A stretch of 64,000 bases of DNA. Source: Mycolicibacterium mucogenicum DSM 44124 (GTDB lineage Bacteria > Actinomycetota > Actinomycetes > Mycobacteriales > Mycobacteriaceae). The stretch is from NCBI RefSeq assembly GCF_005670685.2, contig NZ_CP062008.1:310001-374000 (forward strand). Reading direction: 5' to 3'. The notes beneath the pieces are model-generated. The model had not been told where the DNA came from. It saw nothing but the letters and a program-made list of their open reading frames with translations, and did not search any database. Position numbers and translations under genes: made by a program. Positions 34,026-43,393 of the stretch are shown piece after piece; position 1 is the first letter of the stretch, and each line of letters begins with the position of its first letter.

Positions 34026-34501
34026 GTCGTGAGTCTTGCATCTGCCCCGCGAAATGGCGCTGCTAACACGCGACGCAACCGTGGTCGCGCGGGTGCGCCG
34101 CGCCTCGAAGCGGTGTGCGTCAGTGCCCGTGAGGCAGTTTGCCGACAACGTAAATATTGATGACGGGTGGCCGACGGGGTGACCGGAAACGAGAAGCATA
34201 CCTTAGGTATGTACTTTATCGGACTATTAGCTGGATGTCGGTGTGTCATCAACCGGCCCACTTTTGGTGGCTGGGCCGTTTCGCCGGTTGGTGTCCAAAA
34301 AATAGCAGGTAAATACCAATATGTAACCGACGTTTCACGTGGGGCGCGTGGTCCAGACGTTACCTGTGAGTCGGCTCGCGACATTAGCGAGAACTGTCCA
34401 ATGTCAGTCGTTTGACGTATCGTCGGGCCGCCCATTGCCGTGCTCTAATGAGGGTGGACGCCGGTCTTTGGCGGACAAGAGGGCTTTGCTGGGAGGCTGT
34501 A
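34026..34501. other. 476-base divergent intergenic region
   Basis: Region between the FecB-like gene (minus) and the hypothetical gene at 34502 (plus). No convincing gene is seen. The stretch about 34130-34330 is clearly more AT-rich than its surroundings and holds a perfect palindrome at 34197-34211; the right end holds the GGGAGG ribosome site at 34491-34496. Confidence 0.6.
34197..34211. promoter_or_regulatory. Perfect palindromic operator candidate CATACCT-T-AGGTATG
   Basis: A 7+1+7 perfect inverted repeat in the AT-rich region upstream of the metal-type binding lipoprotein. It is not a canonical IdeR box: the half-sites point outward (ACCT then AGGT) rather than AGGT then ACCT. It could bind another metalloregulator. 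The regulator is unknown. Confidence 0.5.
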
Positions 34502-35173
34502 ATGACGATCGATTCCAGTGGACTGCCCGTCCCGCGGCGACATACTCGGACCGAGGCGCGTCAGGGGGGCGGTTCGAAGCGGCCGGAACGCGTCGTGACC
34601 CGGCACCTCCCGGAATTGCTCGTCGGCATGCGGTGGTTGTTCGACACGGCCCAACCGGACGGCGCGATGGTGAGCGCGGGCGGTCAGATCGTGCGGTCCG
34701 GCCGGCGGACGCTGCGCTTCCGGCCCGCGGACTGGCAAGGCCACGCGGTAATCGAAATCGTCGGCCCGGCCGCCCCCGGCGACCCGTCACCGCGCGCCGA
34801 ACTGGAGGCTTACGTCCAGGCCCTCGACGACATGGGTGAAGACGTGGTGGCCAGCTGGATCGGGCGCCGAGGCCAGGTGCGCAGCATCGCGCTGGCCCGC
34901 GCCGTGCATCCGACGCTTCGTGCCGCCGTCGAACGTTATGTGGCCGGCTGCGCCGAGCACCCCGGCCAGCAGTGCTCGTGTGGCCGCCGGGCCCGTGACT
35001 GCAGTGTGTCGCTGCGCGCGGTGGAGCGCTCAGTGGGCCGTCACCAGGTGGAGTTCGACGCGCTGGCCGGGCCGTGGCCCGACGCGCTCGACCCGTCAGG
35101 AGAGCTGGGTCTGGTCGCCGCCGGGGTGGTGCCGCAGCTCGCCGAACAAAATGTGGCCGGTAGCGCGGTCTGA
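34502..35173 (+). CDS. Hypothetical protein with a Cys-rich patch
   Basis: Soluble protein of 223 residues that I do not recognise. After a basic, disordered start (VPRRHTRTEARQGGGSKR) there is a mixed domain with MRWLFDTAQPDGAMVSAGGQI and ELEAYVQALDDMGEDVVASW. At about 160-178 lies a four-Cys group (C-x8-C-x-C-x6-C in CAEHPGQQCSCGRRARDC) that could bind a metal. There is no signal peptide or membrane segment. GGGAGG precedes the ATG by 6 bases. It starts the accessory segment that separates the Rv0265c-like and Rv0269c-like genes. Confidence 0.55.
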   Translation: MTIDSSGLPVPRRHTRTEARQGGGSKRPERVVTRHLPELLVGMRWLFDTAQPDGAMVSAGGQIVRSGRRTLRFRPADWQGHAVIEIVGPAAPGDPSPRAELEAYVQALDDMGEDVVASWIGRRGQVRSIALARAVHPTLRAAVERYVAGCAEHPGQQCSCGRRARDCSVSLRAVERSVGRHQVEFDALAGPWPDALDPSGELGLVAAGVVPQLAEQNVAGSAV

Positions 35174-35337
35174 GCGTTTCGCCGGTATTACGGCCATAGG
35201 TCGTTAAAGCTTCATTTCCCGTTCGGTTATCGCAATGCCCGAACAATCTTTATTATTCCGTTACGGACACTGCGGGGGCGGTGCCGGGCATTAATTGACG
35301 GAAGCGTCTTATATGGCGGTCGGGAGGTGTCGTTGCG

Positions 35338-35754
35338 ATGACTGCGCGTGTGATCACCGGTCAGTTGTTGGCGGCTCTGGCGGTGGCTGCTCTAGGCATT
35401 TCTGCCCCCGCATCGGCTGATGTCGGAACGGGCCAGATGGCGGCCTGCGCCGAACGGGGTAATCCGCTCGACTGCGTGCCGACGAATGCCGCCGCCAATG
35501 CCGCGGAACTCGCCTATCTCACCGAGCTGCACGGCCGGATGCAGAGCAGCGATGCCGACCTACTCAAAACTGGGCGTCTGACCTGCAATATGTTCGTGTA
35601 CGCCGGTCAGCCGACGGGTGATGCCGTGAACGACATCTCCAAATCCCTGAAGGTGAACAAGGCCTCCGCGACTTTCGTGATGGATATGGCGATGGTGCAT
35701 CTGTGCCCGGGTCTGAACATCGGCGCCGACGGAGTACCGCGTCCCCGCTATTGA
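35338..35754 (+). CDS. Secreted DUF732-like small protein
   Basis: Exported protein of 138 residues with a signal peptide ending ASA (about residue 27). The mature part looks like the mycobacterial DUF732 family: AYLTELHGRMQSSDADLLKTGRLTCNMFVYAGQPTGD, given here as a signature at about 60-96, with VMDMAMVHLCPGL near the end. Paired Cys residues probably form a disulfide. Its function is unknown. GGGAGG lies about 11 bases before ATG 35338. It converges with the patatin gene 14 bases away. Confidence 0.65.
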   Translation: MTARVITGQLLAALAVAALGISAPASADVGTGQMAACAERGNPLDCVPTNAAANAAELAYLTELHGRMQSSDADLLKTGRLTCNMFVYAGQPTGDAVNDISKSLKVNKASATFVMDMAMVHLCPGLNIGADGVPRPRY

Positions 35755-35767
35755 GGTGGCAGTGAAT

Positions 35768-36826
35768 TCACGCCGAACCCGCGTGAAATCGATGTAGGTA
35801 AGCAGGCCAGTCCCAGGTATTCAGGAATTCGTTTGCGGCCGAGTAGCCGTTGTCATATAGCCTCTTCCGGTCAGCCTGGGAAATGTCGAAATTCAGGTAA
35901 CCGATGCCGGCCGCGTCGACCACTATCGTGCGCGCCGCGACGGACGGCTGCCGCAGATAAGTCTGGTCATGACCGAGCAATGCGGTGTTGATGAGGTTCT
36001 CCAGGAGGTGCGGGGCACCGGGCAGATCAACGACCGGTGCCAGACCCGGGCCCGGGTCGCCGTCACCCTGGGCGGGTCGCTGGGCCGTCACGGTGATGCC
36101 GAAGCTGGGCCAGCGCGGGACCTTGCCGTCGGTGCGATCCAGCGAGTACATCGGAAAGTTCGACAGCAGGCCGCCGTCGATCAGCGTCGACGTCGTGCCC
36201 GAGGCGCTCGTGATCGTCACTGGCCGGAAGAAGAACGGGATGGCCATGGACGCGCTGACCGCGTCCGCGACGGACTGTTCGTCGGGGTCGAGGCCGTACA
36301 TCCGGCGGTAGTCCCACGGCAGTCGGACCAGCGTGCCGCGCGTGATGTCGGCGACCGTGACGACCAGGCGGTAGCGCTGCTCCGGCGGCAGCTCGCGGTC
36401 GTCGAGCGCCAGATCGCCGAAAGTGCGGACGCCCAGATTGCGCAGCTCGCCGTCGACCCAGTCGTGAATGGCGTCGCCGCGGTACATCCCCTGGCCGCGG
36501 AAGGCCGTCCAGTACTTGCCGACCACCGGGATTCGGCTGGTGCCAACGGGATCCAGGAATTTGCGGTAGGGCAGCGACATCGCCAGCTCCCGGAGTTGGT
36601 CACCGCTGAGCTGGCACCCGGCCGGCTGGCGACGGTTCGCGGCGGCGATGACGGCGCCCACCAGGGACCCGGCCGACGTCCCGGAGACCCGGCTGACGCG
36701 GTAGCCCGCATCGCCGAGAGCGACGACGGAGCCGACCAATCCGATGGCCTTGACACCGCCGCCCGACAGCACCAGATCGGCGGTCTTGACCGGGACCGCG
36801 GGGGAGTCGTCGGGCCTGTGCACCAT
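35768..36826 (-). CDS. Patatin-like phospholipase
   Basis: Lipid acyl hydrolase of 352 residues with the patatin Ser-Asp dyad. The oxyanion loop is GGGVKAIGL (22-30), the nucleophile Ser51 lies in GTSAG, and Asp217 in LIDGG completes the dyad. There is no signal peptide or membrane anchor, so it is probably cytosolic or loosely membrane-bound. The GGGVKA form, rather than GGGxRG, is common in bacterial relatives. Substrates cannot be told from sequence. It stands alone between two exported proteins. Confidence 0.85.
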   Translation of the reverse strand: MVHRPDDSPAVPVKTADLVLSGGGVKAIGLVGSVVALGDAGYRVSRVSGTSAGSLVGAVIAAANRRQPAGCQLSGDQLRELAMSLPYRKFLDPVGTSRIPVVGKYWTAFRGQGMYRGDAIHDWVDGELRNLGVRTFGDLALDDRELPPEQRYRLVVTVADITRGTLVRLPWDYRRMYGLDPDEQSVADAVSASMAIPFFFRPVTITSASGTTSTLIDGGLLSNFPMYSLDRTDGKVPRWPSFGITVTAQRPAQGDGDPGPGLAPVVDLPGAPHLLENLINTALLGHDQTYLRQPSVAARTIVVDAAGIGYLNFDISQADRKRLYDNGYSAANEFLNTWDWPAYLHRFHAGSA

Positions 36827-37022
36827 CGGTGACGATGCTAGGTGAACGCCTGCTATTCGCCTTGGACCGCAACGGATTGTGACGGCGGCGCGGGCTCTGG
36901 CGGCGGTGTGGCGCGCGTTACTCGGCCACTCAGCCGATTCTTAGGCGCAGACTAAGCCGCCCTCAGTACCCGTCCCTAATGTTGCTGGCACAACGAGGGA
37001 TTCACCGGAGAGGGGGTGGCGA

Positions 37023-37889
37023 ATGGAGCATCGGTACTGTGACCGCATGTTGGCGGCACGCGCGTTCGTAATAGCAATGTCCACGGTCCTTCTCGTCCCC
37101 ACCGCGGTGGCATCCGCAGACGACGATGCGCCCCCGCCGGGGCCGCCGCCGGTCTCGTTCACCATGACCTCCGGGGCGCCGATCCGAGACGGCGCCACCT
37201 ACGGCGTCGGCACGGTGATCGTCGCGCACTTCGCCGGTCCGGTCGATGAGGCCGCCGCCGCGCGGGATCTGGTGGTGACCGCCAACCCGCCGGTGACCGG
37301 GTCGTGGCACTGGGTCAACAACACCACCGCGCACTGGCGTCCGCCGCAGTACTGGGCACCGGGCACCGTGGTCTCGGTGGCCGGGGGCCCGACGTTCAGC
37401 ATCGGTGCATCCCACGTATCGATCGCCGACGACGCGACCAAGAAGGTCAGCGTGTACGACGGCGGCGCACTGGTGAAGACCATGCCGACGTCGATGGGTC
37501 GCGGCGGCACCGAGACCGTCAACGGCAAGACGCTCAGTTTCTGGACCCAACCTGGCGTTTACACCGTGCTCGACAAGAGCAATCCGGTGGTCATGGATTC
37601 GTCGACGTACGGCCTGCCGATCAACAACCACCTCGGGTACAAGGAGACCATCCCCTACGCGGTGCGCGTCAGTACCGATGGTGTGTACCTGCATCAGCTC
37701 GACGCGACGGTGTGGGCCCAGGGCAACACCAACACCAGTCATGGCTGTCTGAACCTGAACCACGACAACGCGCAGTGGTTCTACAACTTCTCCGTGCCCG
37801 GCGACGTGGTCGAGGTGCGGAACACCGGCGGCAAGCCTTTGCAGCTGTGGCAGAACGGCGACTGGAGTGTGCCGTGGGACCAATGGTGA
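37023..37889 (+). CDS. L,D-transpeptidase (YkuD domain)
   Basis: Exported L,D-transpeptidase of 288 residues that makes 3-3 crosslinks in peptidoglycan. A signal peptide ends near VASADDD (about residue 33). An Ig-like domain (about 45-125) follows, then the YkuD catalytic domain, with His240 and nucleophile Cys242 in SHGCLNL. The length and single Ig-like domain suit the shorter mycobacterial enzymes (LdtC type), not LdtMt2. ATG 37023 follows AGAGGGGG; ATG 37047 would shorten the signal region and is an alternative. It stands alone. Confidence 0.85.
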   Translation: MEHRYCDRMLAARAFVIAMSTVLLVPTAVASADDDAPPPGPPPVSFTMTSGAPIRDGATYGVGTVIVAHFAGPVDEAAAARDLVVTANPPVTGSWHWVNNTTAHWRPPQYWAPGTVVSVAGGPTFSIGASHVSIADDATKKVSVYDGGALVKTMPTSMGRGGTETVNGKTLSFWTQPGVYTVLDKSNPVVMDSSTYGLPINNHLGYKETIPYAVRVSTDGVYLHQLDATVWAQGNTNTSHGCLNLNHDNAQWFYNFSVPGDVVEVRNTGGKPLQLWQNGDWSVPWDQW

Positions 37890-38050
37890 TAACGATGCGA
37901 TCAAAGTTGAATCTCGGTCGCGTCGATGTGACGCACACCACAATGCATTAGGTACACTGGTGAGTGTCACGGCAAAAGGCCTAGTCACGACCGGTACTTA
38001 GCCGATAAAATTAGATAGCTGAAAATATCAGTTTGAGGTCAGGAGTGGTC
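37890..38050 (+). promoter_or_regulatory. Promoter and possible structured leader of a small gene
   Basis: The region holds a plausible -10 (TACACT, about 37955-37960) with GTGACG about 17-18 bases upstream. About 90 bases of AT-richer leader follow before the small gene. The leader can form short stems, such as CTGA...TCAG around 38020-38031. I recognise no known riboswitch. Treat it as a candidate only. Confidence 0.3.
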
Positions 38051-38272
38051 GTGGGAGCAGTAGCGCATTTGCCGAACCAGTTCGAGTCGGCACAGCCGGC
38101 GGCGGACGCATCGTTGATGGACTTGCTGTCGACGTGTTCGGGCATCATCGAGTCGACCTTCGCCGACCGCATCCGCGAACTCGGTGGCACGGAGGCCGAA
38201 ATCCATCAGCTGTCAGGTTCTGCGGCCTACGCGGTGTTCGCGTGGTCCACGGGCCGCGGCTTCGGCGCCTGA
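38051..38272 (+). CDS. Small hypothetical protein, 73 residues
   Basis: Short soluble protein beginning MGAVAHLPNQFESAQPAADASL. Its central helix LLSTCSGIIESTFADRIRELG and the C-terminus YAVFAWSTGRGFGA look well ordered, but I know no family. GTG 38051 is favoured because AGGAG ends 5 bases upstream; earlier GTG 38045 and TTG 38033 are in frame. A strong hairpin terminator lies 79 bases downstream, supporting a separate transcript. Confidence 0.5.
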   Translation: MGAVAHLPNQFESAQPAADASLMDLLSTCSGIIESTFADRIRELGGTEAEIHQLSGSAAYAVFAWSTGRGFGA

Positions 38273-38350
38273 TCCGGTAGACCGGTAGCGCCGCCGCGGT
38301 GCTACCAGGGGCCCGGCCGGCCCCGCCATTCCAACCCCTACTCACGCAGT

Positions 38351-38390
38351 GCCCGCCTCTGTGCGACAACCCCGTCGCGCAGAGGCGGGC
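38351..38390 (+). terminator. Rho-independent-type terminator
   Basis: GCCCGCCTCTGTGCGAC and GTCGCGCAGAGGCGGGC form a 17-bp stem with one mismatched position (G-U in RNA) around a 6-base loop, followed by ATTTTG. It ends transcription of the 73-residue gene. Confidence 0.75.
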
Positions 38391-38594
38391 ATTTTGCGTC
38401 CATGGGTGGTCCGGGCGCGTGGCACAGTGCGTGCGTTCGATCGCGAAGCGATCTGCCCACGGTGATTGAACTCAGGGACCGCCGGCGGCCGGAACAGGTC
38501 CCTGGCTTCAGTCGGGGTGGCTGTCAGTGCCTCGTGGTTGAAACGACGTATCCGGCCACCGGGTGGCCGGACGCGCAGAAGAGTCCGTAAACCA

Positions 38595-38628
38595 AAAACG
38601 CCGCGCTGAGAGGCGATCTCAGCGCGGC
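38595..38628 (-). terminator. Terminator of the mmpS-mmpL operon
   Basis: Read on the minus strand, the 12-bp stem (GCCGCGCTGAGA / TCTCAGCGCGGC) with a 5-base loop is followed by GTTTTTGG. It lies 18 bases past the mmpL stop. Confidence 0.75.
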
Positions 38629-38645
38629 GCTTCGGGTACGACGGG

Positions 38646-41540
38646 TCAGACGGTCGCGTCGACCTTCTCGGCGGGGGTCGGCCACGGCACCGGTTTCGGG
38701 CGCTGACGCACGATCTGCGGCCACCAGAACCACTTGCCCATGAGGGCCGCGATCGACGGCATCATGAACGACCGGACGACCAGCGTGTCGAACAGCAGAC
38801 CCAGGCCGATCGTGGTGCCCACCTGGCCGATGATGCGCAGCTCGCTGATGATCATCGATGACATGGTGAAGGCGAAGACCAGGCCGGCGTTGGTGACCAC
38901 CGAACCGGTGCTGCCCATGGCCCGGATGATGCCGGTGTTCAGGCCGGCATGGATCTCTTCCTTGAACCGCGCCGCCAGCAGCAGGTTGTAGTCAGCGCCC
39001 ACGGCCAACAGGATGATCACCGACATCGGTATCACCATCCAGTGCAACGGTAGGCCGATCAGGTACTGCCAGATCAGGATCGACATACCCAGCGACGCGC
39101 CCAGCGAGATCGCCACCGTCGCGACGATCACCGCGGCGGCCACCACGGCTCGCGTGATGATCAGCATGATGACGAAAATCAGTGCGAGAGCGGAGATTCC
39201 GGCGATCATCAGGTCGTAGTCGGAGCCCTCGGCCATGTCGCGGAAGGTTGCCGCGCTACCGGCCAGGTAGATCTTGGAACCCTCCAGCGGCGTGCCCTTG
39301 ATGGCCTCCTTGGCGGCCAGCTTGATGGAGTCGATGTTCGAGATGCCTTCGGGCGTAAGCGGATTGCCCTCATGCTGCACGATGAACCGCACCGACTTGC
39401 CGTCCGGCGAGATGAAGTTCTTCATGCCCCGCTTGAAGTCGGCACTGTCGAAGGCCTCCGGCGGCAGGTAGAACGAGTCGTCGTTCTTCGACTTGTCGAA
39501 GGCCTCACCCATGGCGCTGGAGTTCTTCTGGCCCTCGGCCTGCTGATCCAGCTGCCCCTTCTGGGTGGCGTACATCATCTGCATGTACTTCTTCATGTTC
39601 TTCATGGTCTCGATCTGCGGGGGCATGACCGTGACCATCTGCTTCGTCAGCGCGGACATCTTGTCCATGTCCGGAACGACGGTCTGGAAGTCGTCCGTCA
39701 TCGTGTCGATGCCGTCGAGGGTGTCGAACACCGAACGCATGGACCAGCAGACCGGGATGTCGTAGCAGTGCGGTTCCCAGTACAGGTAGTTGCGGATCGG
39801 CCGGAGGAAGTCGTCGAAATCGGAGATGTGGTTGCGCAGATCTTCGATGTCGTACAGCATCCCGTGCATCTTGCCGACCATGCTGTCCATGACGGTCGAC
39901 ATCTGGACCGTGATGCCCTGCATCTTGGTCATGGTGTCGATGCTCACCTGGATGTCACCGATCTGCTTCTGCATATCGTTCATCATGTCCTGCTGGTACT
40001 TCTGGTTCATCACCTGCGTGGTGCTCTGCATGCCCAGCTGGAACGGGATGGTCGAGTGCTCGATGGGCGTGCCCTCGGGCCGGGTGATGGCCTGCACCTG
40101 AGCGATACCGGGAACGGCCACAACGGCTTTCGCGATCTTGTTGATCACGAGGAAGTCGGCCGGGTTACGCAGGTCGTGGTCGGTCTGGACCAGCAGGAGG
40201 TCAGGATTCATGCGGGCCGGGGAGAAGTGCCGGGTGGCGGCCGCATACCCCTCGTTGGACGTGAGGTCCGCTGGCATGTACTGACGGTCGTCGTAACTCG
40301 TCTTGTACCCGGGGATGGCGACGAGGCCGACCAACGCGATCGCGATCGTGGCGACCAGGATCGGGCCCGGCCAGCGGGTGATCGCGGCGCCGATCTTGCG
40401 CCAGCCGCGGACCCGCATCTCACGCTTGGGTTCGAGCGTCCGCCCCCACTTGGTGACGACGGTGATGAGGGCCGGCCCGAGGGACAGCGCGGCGAACACC
40501 ACGGTGACCATGCCGATGGCCAGCGGGATGCCCAGCGTCTGGAAGTACGGCAGCCGGGTGAAGTGCAGGCAGTATGTCGCGCCGGCGATCGTCAGACCCG
40601 AACCGAGAATGACGTGCGCCGTGCCGTGATACATGTCGTAGTAGGCGTCCTCTTTGGACATCCCGGCGGTGCGCGCCTCTTGATATCGGCCGATCAGGAA
40701 GATGGCGTAGTCGGTCGCCGCCGCGATGGCCAGCATCGGCAGCAGGTTGGTGGCGAACGTCGAGAGGCCGATGATCTTGTAGTAGCCGAGCACGGCGACC
40801 AGGCCGCGCGCCGCGCCCACCAGCACCATCACGATGAACAGCTCTATCAGCACCGTCACGATGGAGCGGTACACCAGTAGCAGCATGATGATGATGACCG
40901 CGAACGAGACGGCCTCCATGACCTTCAAACTGCGGTCACCGGCGACGTTCATGTCGGAGGCCTGGGCGGCCGCACCGGTGATGTAGCTCTTCACGCCCGG
41001 GGGCGCGGGGACGCTCTTGAGGATCTTGTCGACGGTCTCGACGGACTCGTTGGCGAGCGATTCGCCCTGGTTACCGCGCAGGTAGACCTGCACGTAAGCG
41101 GACTTGCCATCGGCGCTCTGGGAGCCCGACGCGGTCAGCGGGTCGCTCCAGAAATCTTGGACGTGCTCGACGTGCGCGGTGTCGGCCTGCAGCTTGGCGA
41201 CGATCTGGTCGTAGTACGCGTGGGCGGCGGCATCCAGCGGCTGGTCGCCCTCGAGCACCACCATCGCCGAGCTGTCGGAGTCGAATTCCTTGAAGTCGGA
41301 GCCGACCTGCTTCATCGCGATCATCGAGGGCGCGTCGTGCGGCGACATCGAGACCGAGCGCATCTTGCCGACCTCGTCGAGCCCGGGGACGATCGTGCTG
41401 AGCATGACGACGATGCCGATCCACGCCAGGATGACGGGGATCGCGAGCGTGCGGATCACCCGCGCGATCAGCGGCCGGTGCGGCGCCTGCCCGGCCTTGG
41501 GAAACGAGTCGGTCGGGGTATCGAGGCTGTGGTTGCTCAT
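38646..41540 (-). CDS. mmpL5: MmpL4/5-type RND transporter
   Basis: RND transporter of 964 residues of the MmpL4/MmpL5 clade, which works with an MmpS partner in drug or siderophore export. The proton-relay Asp-Tyr pairs are D277-Y278 ([13 protein letters not shown]) and D850-Y851 ([12 protein letters not shown]). Between them lies a long Met/Gln/Asp-rich periplasmic coiled coil (about 500-700) with a Cys pair in [11 protein letters not shown], characteristic of this clade. The ATG overlaps the mmpS stop by 4 bases. A TetR gene is divergent. Whether the substrate is a drug, siderophore or lipid cannot be decided; MmpL4 is the alternative name. Confidence 0.85.
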   Translation of the reverse strand: MSNHSLDTPTDSFPKAGQAPHRPLIARVIRTLAIPVILAWIGIVVMLSTIVPGLDEVGKMRSVSMSPHDAPSMIAMKQVGSDFKEFDSDSSAMVVLEGDQPLDAAAHAYYDQIVAKLQADTAHVEHVQDFWSDPLTASGSQSADGKSAYVQVYLRGNQGESLANESVETVDKILKSVPAPPGVKSYITGAAAQASDMNVAGDRSLKVMEAVSFAVIIIMLLLVYRSIVTVLIELFIVMVLVGAARGLVAVLGYYKIIGLSTFATNLLPMLAIAAATDYAIFLIGRYQEARTAGMSKEDAYYDMYHGTAHVILGSGLTIAGATYCLHFTRLPYFQTLGIPLAIGMVTVVFAALSLGPALITVVTKWGRTLEPKREMRVRGWRKIGAAITRWPGPILVATIAIALVGLVAIPGYKTSYDDRQYMPADLTSNEGYAAATRHFSPARMNPDLLLVQTDHDLRNPADFLVINKIAKAVVAVPGIAQVQAITRPEGTPIEHSTIPFQLGMQSTTQVMNQKYQQDMMNDMQKQIGDIQVSIDTMTKMQGITVQMSTVMDSMVGKMHGMLYDIEDLRNHISDFDDFLRPIRNYLYWEPHCYDIPVCWSMRSVFDTLDGIDTMTDDFQTVVPDMDKMSALTKQMVTVMPPQIETMKNMKKYMQMMYATQKGQLDQQAEGQKNSSAMGEAFDKSKNDDSFYLPPEAFDSADFKRGMKNFISPDGKSVRFIVQHEGNPLTPEGISNIDSIKLAAKEAIKGTPLEGSKIYLAGSAATFRDMAEGSDYDLMIAGISALALIFVIMLIITRAVVAAAVIVATVAISLGASLGMSILIWQYLIGLPLHWMVIPMSVIILLAVGADYNLLLAARFKEEIHAGLNTGIIRAMGSTGSVVTNAGLVFAFTMSSMIISELRIIGQVGTTIGLGLLFDTLVVRSFMMPSIAALMGKWFWWPQIVRQRPKPVPWPTPAEKVDATV

Positions 41541-41968
41541 GCAGATTTCACCAGGCAGAAGGTCTGGGCGTGCACGCCGGTGGAGGTTCGGGTGTCTTTG
41601 AGTTCGTCGTCGACGTGGACGGTGCAGGTGATGGAGTCACCGTCGCCCTGGGCGACGATGTTGGGCGAGGCTGCCGGTGCGGTGGTGGACAGAGTGAGTT
41701 TCCACGGCAGCGGGGCGTGGTCGATGCGCTGCGGCTTGGCGTCCAGGTCGAGGTAGTTGATGTCGGCGTAGCTGCCGGTGCCGGTGATCTCGTAGGTGAC
41801 GACTTTGGGCTTGAACGGTTTGGCGTCGTCGGCGAAGTTGCGCGGGGTGACGATGACGGGGTTCTGGCCGAAGTAGCCGCGCACGCGTTGCACGGTGAAG
41901 CCGGCGACCAGGGCCACGGCGAGGATGAGCAACGGGATCCACGCCTTCTTGAGCGCATTGCCGATCAC
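41537..41968 (-). CDS. mmpS5: MmpS membrane accessory protein
   Basis: Small partner of the downstream MmpL, 143 residues. It has one N-terminal membrane segment ([21 protein letters not shown], about 9-29) and a periplasmic beta domain with [18 protein letters not shown] and a Cys near [13 protein letters not shown]. MmpS proteins are required for MmpL4/5 function. Its stop overlaps the mmpL start. The promoter region faces the TetR gene and holds a 16-base palindrome. Confidence 0.88.
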   Translation of the reverse strand: MIGNALKKAWIPLLILAVALVAGFTVQRVRGYFGQNPVIVTPRNFADDAKPFKPKVVTYEITGTGSYADINYLDLDAKPQRIDHAPLPWKLTLSTTAPAASPNIVAQGDGDSITCTVHVDDELKDTRTSTGVHAQTFCLVKSA

Positions 41969-42275
41969 GCTGCGATCTCCTTGGTCACGCTGACCCTCCC
42001 CGTCCTTCGATTGCTCGACATGCCCTGGCGGACCGTGTGAGCTGGGGCGTTGCGCACCGCTTGTGTAGCGCCGCCACCTGTGTCACATTTCAATCTGCCG
42101 ATCGGCAGACTCAGCGTATCCACCAAGGTAAACTTAGACAAGTTAAGCGAATCAATTGATGCAGGTCGGTGCCCACATCGGGGCATCCCGTGTGACGCAG
42201 GTGACGTGACCGCGACTGCGGTGACCACGGCTACACGGCGACCGATTCGGGTCGCCGGTGAACAGGGAGCGGGGA
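41969..42275. other. Divergent mmpS / tetR intergenic region
   Basis: 307 bases with a palindrome at 42094-42109 and a weaker inverted repeat AACTT-AGAC-AAGTT at 42131-42144. Both are well placed to control mmpS-mmpL and the regulator gene. No gene is seen. Confidence 0.6.
42094..42109. promoter_or_regulatory. TetR-type operator candidate TCTGCCGATCGGCAGA
   Basis: Perfect 16-base palindrome between the divergent mmpS and tetR genes, 125 bases before mmpS and 166 bases before the regulator start. It is the most likely binding site of the adjacent TetR protein; this is inference from position and symmetry. Confidence 0.6.
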
Positions 42276-42857
42276 TTGGCCAAATCGGTGGGGCCACGCG
42301 GATCGGCGCGGGCACGGGTGATCGAAGCCGCCCTGGCGTTGTTTGCGGACCACGGCGTGAACGGCACATCGCTGCAGATGATCGCGGATCACCTCGGGGT
42401 CAGCAAGGCTTCCGTGTACTACCAGTTCCATTCGAAGGACGACATCGTGCTCGCCGTGATCCGGCCGGTGTTCGCCGAACTCGATCAGCTGGCCACGGCG
42501 ATCGAGGCGCAAGAGAACGCGGCGGCGCGCCAGGAAGCCGCGATCACCGGATTCGTCGAGCTCGCGGTCCGGCACCGGCGCGTGACGGCCGTCTTCTATC
42601 GCGACCCGGCCATCGACACCCTGGTCAAAACCCACGAGGAGTGCAGCGCCATCAACCAGCGCCTCCGCAAGGTGCTGGGAATGGACAGCGCAGATACCGA
42701 GACCCGGGTGACCATGTCGCTGGTCACCTCGGGCGTCTACGGCAGTGCGATGGATCCCGACCTACAGGACATCCCCGACGATGAACTCCACCGCATCCTG
42801 CTGCAGTCCGCGCGGCGGCTGCTTGCGGTGGAGGAGCGGGACGCTATTCGGCGATGA
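42276..42857 (+). CDS. TetR-family repressor of the mmpS-mmpL module
   Basis: TetR regulator of 193 residues. The N-terminal helix-turn-helix is clear: RARVIEAALALFADHGVNGT, then IADHLGVSKASVYYQFHSKDD. The C-terminal ligand domain includes AVFYRDPAIDTL. Divergent placement next to mmpS-mmpL resembles the TetR-controlled mmpS5-mmpL5 pairs of M. abscessus rather than the MarR-type Rv0678 arrangement. TTG 42276 is preferred because CAGGGAGCGGGG lies directly upstream; GTG 42258 is an alternative without a ribosome site. The 3' end overlaps the converging nitroreductase gene by 14 bases. Confidence 0.85.
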   Translation: MAKSVGPRGSARARVIEAALALFADHGVNGTSLQMIADHLGVSKASVYYQFHSKDDIVLAVIRPVFAELDQLATAIEAQENAAARQEAAITGFVELAVRHRRVTAVFYRDPAIDTLVKTHEECSAINQRLRKVLGMDSADTETRVTMSLVTSGVYGSAMDPDLQDIPDDELHRILLQSARRLLAVEERDAIRR

Positions 42858-43263
42858 AGACGGGGATCAGGCGGTCGGTCTTGGTCTGGTACTCGGCGTA
42901 GGGCGGGTAGGCCTCGACGGCCCGGTCCCACCATTCCTGCCGTTCGTCGCCCTCGAGCTCACGAGTCGTCAGCTCGAAGACCTTGTCGCCGTCCTGCGCC
43001 GTGATCTGCGGGTTGGCCTTGACGTTGTGGTACCACGACGGGTGCTCGGGGGCACCGCCCTTGGACGCCACGAGGGCGTAGCGGCCGTTGTGCTCGACCC
43101 GCATCAGCGGCACGAGACGCTTCTTGCCGGACTTGGCTCCGGTGGTGGTGAACAGGACCACCGGCCGATCGAGGATCTGCACCCCGTCGGTGGTGCCCTG
43201 CGCCAGAATCTGTTCGGTCTGCTTGCGCACCCAGTCGGTGGGGCTCAGTTCATGTTCGGTCAC
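42844..43263 (-). CDS. Deazaflavin (F420)-dependent nitroreductase-family protein
   Basis: Split-barrel protein of 139 residues of the DDN family (Rv3547 type), which uses reduced F420 to reduce quinones or nitro compounds. Family signatures are RPVVLFTTTGAKSGKKRLVPL, given as a motif at about 33-53, and GGAPEHPSWYHNVKANP at about 70-86. GTG 43263 sits behind GGGA; upstream codons in frame have no family similarity. The natural substrate is unknown. The stop lies inside the end of the converging tetR gene. Confidence 0.82.
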   Translation of the reverse strand: MTEHELSPTDWVRKQTEQILAQGTTDGVQILDRPVVLFTTTGAKSGKKRLVPLMRVEHNGRYALVASKGGAPEHPSWYHNVKANPQITAQDGDKVFELTTRELEGDERQEWWDRAVEAYPPYAEYQTKTDRLIPVFIAE

Positions 43264-43393
43264 TTTGTTCCCAACGGATTGAGGAAGCCGGGTTATTCCG
43301 GTCGCGACCGATTCTTCCCGGTCTGCAGGCATCCGGGGGAGTGCTCGGCCGAAATCCCGTGGCCGCAGAGGTAACCACCCCCTGAGTCTTTAG

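Larger units (their letters stand above)
38273..38645. other. Intergenic region with two terminators
   Basis: 373 bases between the small gene at 38051 and the converging mmpL gene. It contains the terminators at 38351-38390 and 38595-38628. A 62-codon plus-strand frame at 38402 has no family character or ribosome site. Nothing else is seen. Confidence 0.6.

Noticed and set aside
37960..38050. Known riboswitch (c-di-GMP, c-di-AMP or M-box type) in the leader of the small gene
   Set aside because: Only short fragments resemble such elements; conserved cores and stems are not all present.
38402..38590. A 62-codon plus-strand frame between two terminators
   Set aside because: No ribosome site, no family character and an amino-acid mix typical of random GC-rich sequence.
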